NCBI GenBank assembly: GCA_964654695.1 | Contig: CAZZKJ010000073.1 | Coordinates: 1-7,294 of the forward strand | DNA: 7,294 nucleotides | From: CAZZKJ01 sp964654695 | GTDB taxonomy: Bacteria > Krumholzibacteriota > Krumholzibacteriia > WVZY01 | Direction of reading: 5' to 3' | In this document: positions 6,404 to 7,294 of the stretch, piece by piece | How the letters are laid out: every line of letters begins with the position of its first letter | Numbering within the stretch: the first letter of the stretch is position 1 | Made by a program: the position numbers and the translations under genes | The notes under the pieces: generated by a model | Seen by the model: the letters and a program-made list of their open reading frames with translations, nothing else | The model's database searches: none | What the model was told of the DNA's origin: nothing

Positions 6404-6661
6404 AAGCTCCGGCCCGTCTCGAACGAAGAGAGAGGATCCATCGGGGTTGATTTCCGTTCCGTGATGGGTTGGAAGCCGCACCCCTAACTACCCGGCCTTT
6501 TTACCGGAGAGGCCTGCCTGAGCGGCTTCTCCACCATCGCCCGGCAGCCTAAATCGTACCGGCTCCGTTATAAAATGCGGCGCCTGCGGACTCTGTTACC
6601 GGCGGCAAGACACGATGCTTTTAGCGTGCCCCGCCGCGACCTCATACAAAAGGCGGTCAAC
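6404..6661 (+). promoter_or_regulatory. Structured leader of the ferredoxin mRNA or unassigned small RNA
   Basis: The stretch downstream of the strong promoter is rich in perfect short helices: TCTC/GAGA (6417-6420 with 6428-6431), CCATC/GATGG (6438-6442 with 6463-6467), GGGT/ACCC with an inner GG/CC (6466-6483), GGAGAGGCC/GGCTTCTCC (6506-6514 with 6524-6532, one G-U), and CGGCGG/CCGCCG (6600-6605 with 6631-6636) enclosing a smaller hairpin at 6611-6628. CTCCGG (6407-6412) can also pair with CCGGAG (6504-6509). I compared it by eye with T-box, glycine, fluoride, SAM, c-di-GMP, 6S, SRP, tmRNA and RNase P hallmarks and found no match. Whether it is a leader, an independent RNA or merely G+C-rich spacer cannot be settled from one sequence. 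Confidence 0.35.
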
Positions 6662-6853
6662 ATGGCAACAACTACGTTGTATGTGGATCAGGATCTTTGT
6701 ACCGGCTGCGAAACTTGTGTTGAAACTTGTCCGGGAGTATTCAAAATCAATGAAGAAGGTCTCTCCGAGGTTCAGAATCCCGCCGGAGCCTCGGCCGAGG
6801 ATATCCAGGAAGCGATAGATGGATGTCCATCGGGGGCGATTAAAAATAGTTGA
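6662..6853 (+). CDS. Small single-cluster [4Fe-4S] ferredoxin
   Basis: The 63-residue acidic protein carries C13-x2-C16-x2-C19-x3-C23-P near its start and C55-P-x-G-A-I near its end, the layout of monocluster bacterial ferredoxins such as those of Thermotoga maritima and Desulfovibrio gigas. Cys13, Cys16, Cys19 and Cys55 should bind one [4Fe-4S] cluster for low-potential electron transfer in the cytoplasm. Cys23 corresponds to the cysteine that forms a disulfide in those proteins, but its partner position, about 8 residues before Cys55, holds Asp47, so Cys23 appears unpaired. The ATG at 6662 is chosen because ferredoxins begin just before the first strand (TLYVDQ here), and it follows the weak ribosome site AAGGCGG. 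The ATG at 6575 would add 29 Arg-rich residues with no ribosome site. The redox partner is unknown; no neighbouring oxidoreductase is present. Confidence 0.92.
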   Translation: MATTTLYVDQDLCTGCETCVETCPGVFKINEEGLSEVQNPAGASAEDIQEAIDGCPSGAIKNS

Positions 6854-6930
6854 CGTGCGGCGAGGGATGGAGCAGCCATTCCTCTAAACGCGCGAAACGG
6901 TTTTTTATACCGCCTTCTTATGATACAAAC

Positions 6931-6966
6931 GAAAAGCCCGTTCGCTTCCAAGCGTTCGGGCTTTTC
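6931..6966. terminator. Bidirectional rho-independent terminator between ferredoxin and fmdB-like gene
   Basis: GAAAAGCCCG (6931-6940) and CGGGCTTTTC (6957-6966) form a perfect 10-bp stem, extended after a T-T/T-T internal loop by CGCT/AGCG (6943-6946 with 6951-6954). The A4 and T4 tracts inside the arms supply a U run on both strands. It lies 77 nt after the ferredoxin stop and 58 nt after the stop of the minus-strand zinc-ribbon gene, so it can end both convergent transcripts. Confidence 0.9.
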
Positions 6967-7024
6967 ATTTCATTATTTCATTCAACACATTTTTAGCGGT
7001 CACGCCGCCGTTATGTCATACGCC

Positions 7025-7228
7025 TCAGCTAAAACCGGTATCGCATTTTCCGCCCGGCGCTGCCGGACATTCAGGCGAAGAAGTATTGAAGCTCGAAAAA
7101 GAACTCATTACGACATCCGCCTCGCCGCCGCAGCGGGGGCATTTCAGCGGTTTTTCACGCTCCGAGATTTTTCTCAATTCGCTTACGATCCGGGCGCATT
7201 GCTTGCACTTGTATTCATACATGGGCAT
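7025..7228 (-). CDS. FmdB-family putative regulatory zinc-ribbon protein
   Basis: The 67-residue protein begins MPMYEYKC and has two CxxC knuckles, Cys8/Cys11 and Cys30/Cys33 (CPRCGG), the zinc ribbon of the FmdB/CxxC_CxxC_SSSS family. A Ser-rich stretch (42-51) and a tail with two more cysteines (Cys54, Cys62) follow, as is usual for the family. The name comes from a proposed regulator in a formamidase operon, but the molecular role of most members is unknown, and no formamidase is present here. The ATG at 7228 is preceded by GAGG with 8 nt spacing; the ATG two codons later is too close to that site. The 66 nt upstream to the window edge are A/T-rich in part but give no convincing promoter. 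Being small and intact, it may be a stand-alone gene. Confidence 0.88.
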   Translation of the reverse strand: MPMYEYKCKQCARIVSELRKISEREKPLKCPRCGGEADVVMSSFSSFNTSSPECPAAPGGKCDTGFS

Positions 7229-7294
7229 TACGATAACCTCGTTTCAATTACTAACATTATTTATGCTGCTAAAGTGCCGCGCGGGTCCTGTCGC

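Larger units (their letters stand above)
6172..6661. other. Intergenic region between divergent ggt and ferredoxin genes
   Basis: This 490-nt spacer separates the ggt start from the ferredoxin start. The ggt-proximal part (6172-6300) carries the ggt ribosome binding site and an A/T-rich patch at 6281-6298 that may hold its promoter, though no well-spaced -35/-10 pair was found. The ferredoxin side carries a sigma-54-like element (6309-6325), a strong sigma-70 promoter (6369-6397) and a pairing-rich leader (about 6404-6661). From 6488 onward the ferredoxin frame is open, but the translated stretch is Arg-rich, unlike a ferredoxin, and its only ATG before the chosen start (6575) has no ribosome binding site. 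I see no protein gene here. Confidence 0.6.

Noticed and set aside
298..6407. The 12-mer CTTTGAACAAGC occurs at 298-309 and 6396-6407, both near putative promoters.
   Set aside because: About one to two repeated 12-mers are expected by chance in a window of this size, and the copies sit at different places relative to the promoters (-35 versus start site).
6466..6484. GGGTTGGAAGCCGCACC looks like the T-box antiterminator motif GGGTGGNACCGCG.
   Set aside because: Two extra bases break the highly conserved core, no stem I specifier loop or terminator was found, and a ferredoxin is not a typical T-box target.
6464..6487. A seven-codon ORF (ATG GGT TGG AAG CCG CAC CCC TAA) inside the ferredoxin leader that could be a leader peptide.
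   Set aside because: It has no ribosome binding site at suitable distance and no run of regulatory codons; its sequence is explained by the GGGT/ACCC hairpin.
6575..6661. Extended ferredoxin start at the ATG at 6575.
   Set aside because: The extra 29 residues are Arg-rich and unlike ferredoxins, no ribosome site precedes that ATG, and the DNA there forms hairpins instead.

Overview
The window reads as chromosomal DNA of a Gram-negative, probably anaerobic, free-living bacterium of moderate G+C. The pointers are a lipoprotein signal, a periplasmic gamma-glutamyltranspeptidase, an acidic single-cluster ferredoxin and ordinary Shine-Dalgarno and sigma-70 signals. A deltaproteobacterium or a related candidate phylum would fit, but nothing here fixes the taxon. 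No transposase, integrase, phage gene, CRISPR array or toxin-antitoxin pair was seen.

Layout from left to right. A tRNA-Asn(GTT) gene lies on the minus strand, cut at its 3' end by the window edge, with a near-consensus promoter and a leader of about 70 nt. A 385-nt spacer separates it from a plus-strand two-gene operon. The first gene is a predicted lipoprotein of the dipeptidyl-peptidase III family (zinc peptidase M49). The second, 20 nt downstream, is a polytopic membrane protein with a C-terminal TPR domain that resembles GT-C-type glycosyltransferases. The operon converges, with only 5 nt between stop codons, on a minus-strand ggt gene encoding periplasmic gamma-glutamyltranspeptidase with all autoprocessing and catalytic residues. 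A 490-nt spacer then leads to a 63-residue [4Fe-4S] ferredoxin on the plus strand. A bidirectional terminator separates it from a minus-strand FmdB-type zinc-ribbon gene at the right end.

How the genes may work together: the M49 lipoprotein and Ggt would both act outside the cytoplasm on small peptides, one releasing dipeptides and the other attacking gamma-glutamyl bonds, so peptide salvage is a reasonable theme for the left two thirds. They are convergent, though, and not one operon. Nothing ties the ferredoxin, FmdB protein or TPR protein to that theme.

The least explained part is the ferredoxin upstream region. It holds a sigma-54-like -24/-12 element, then an A/T-tract-flanked sigma-70 promoter (TTGACA, 17 nt, TAATCT), then a leader of about 258 nt with several perfect helices. 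Some of these helices exclude one another, and one can cover the ferredoxin ribosome binding site. I could not assign this leader to any RNA family I know. It is the best candidate for something undescribed, but the evidence is hand-found base pairing only.
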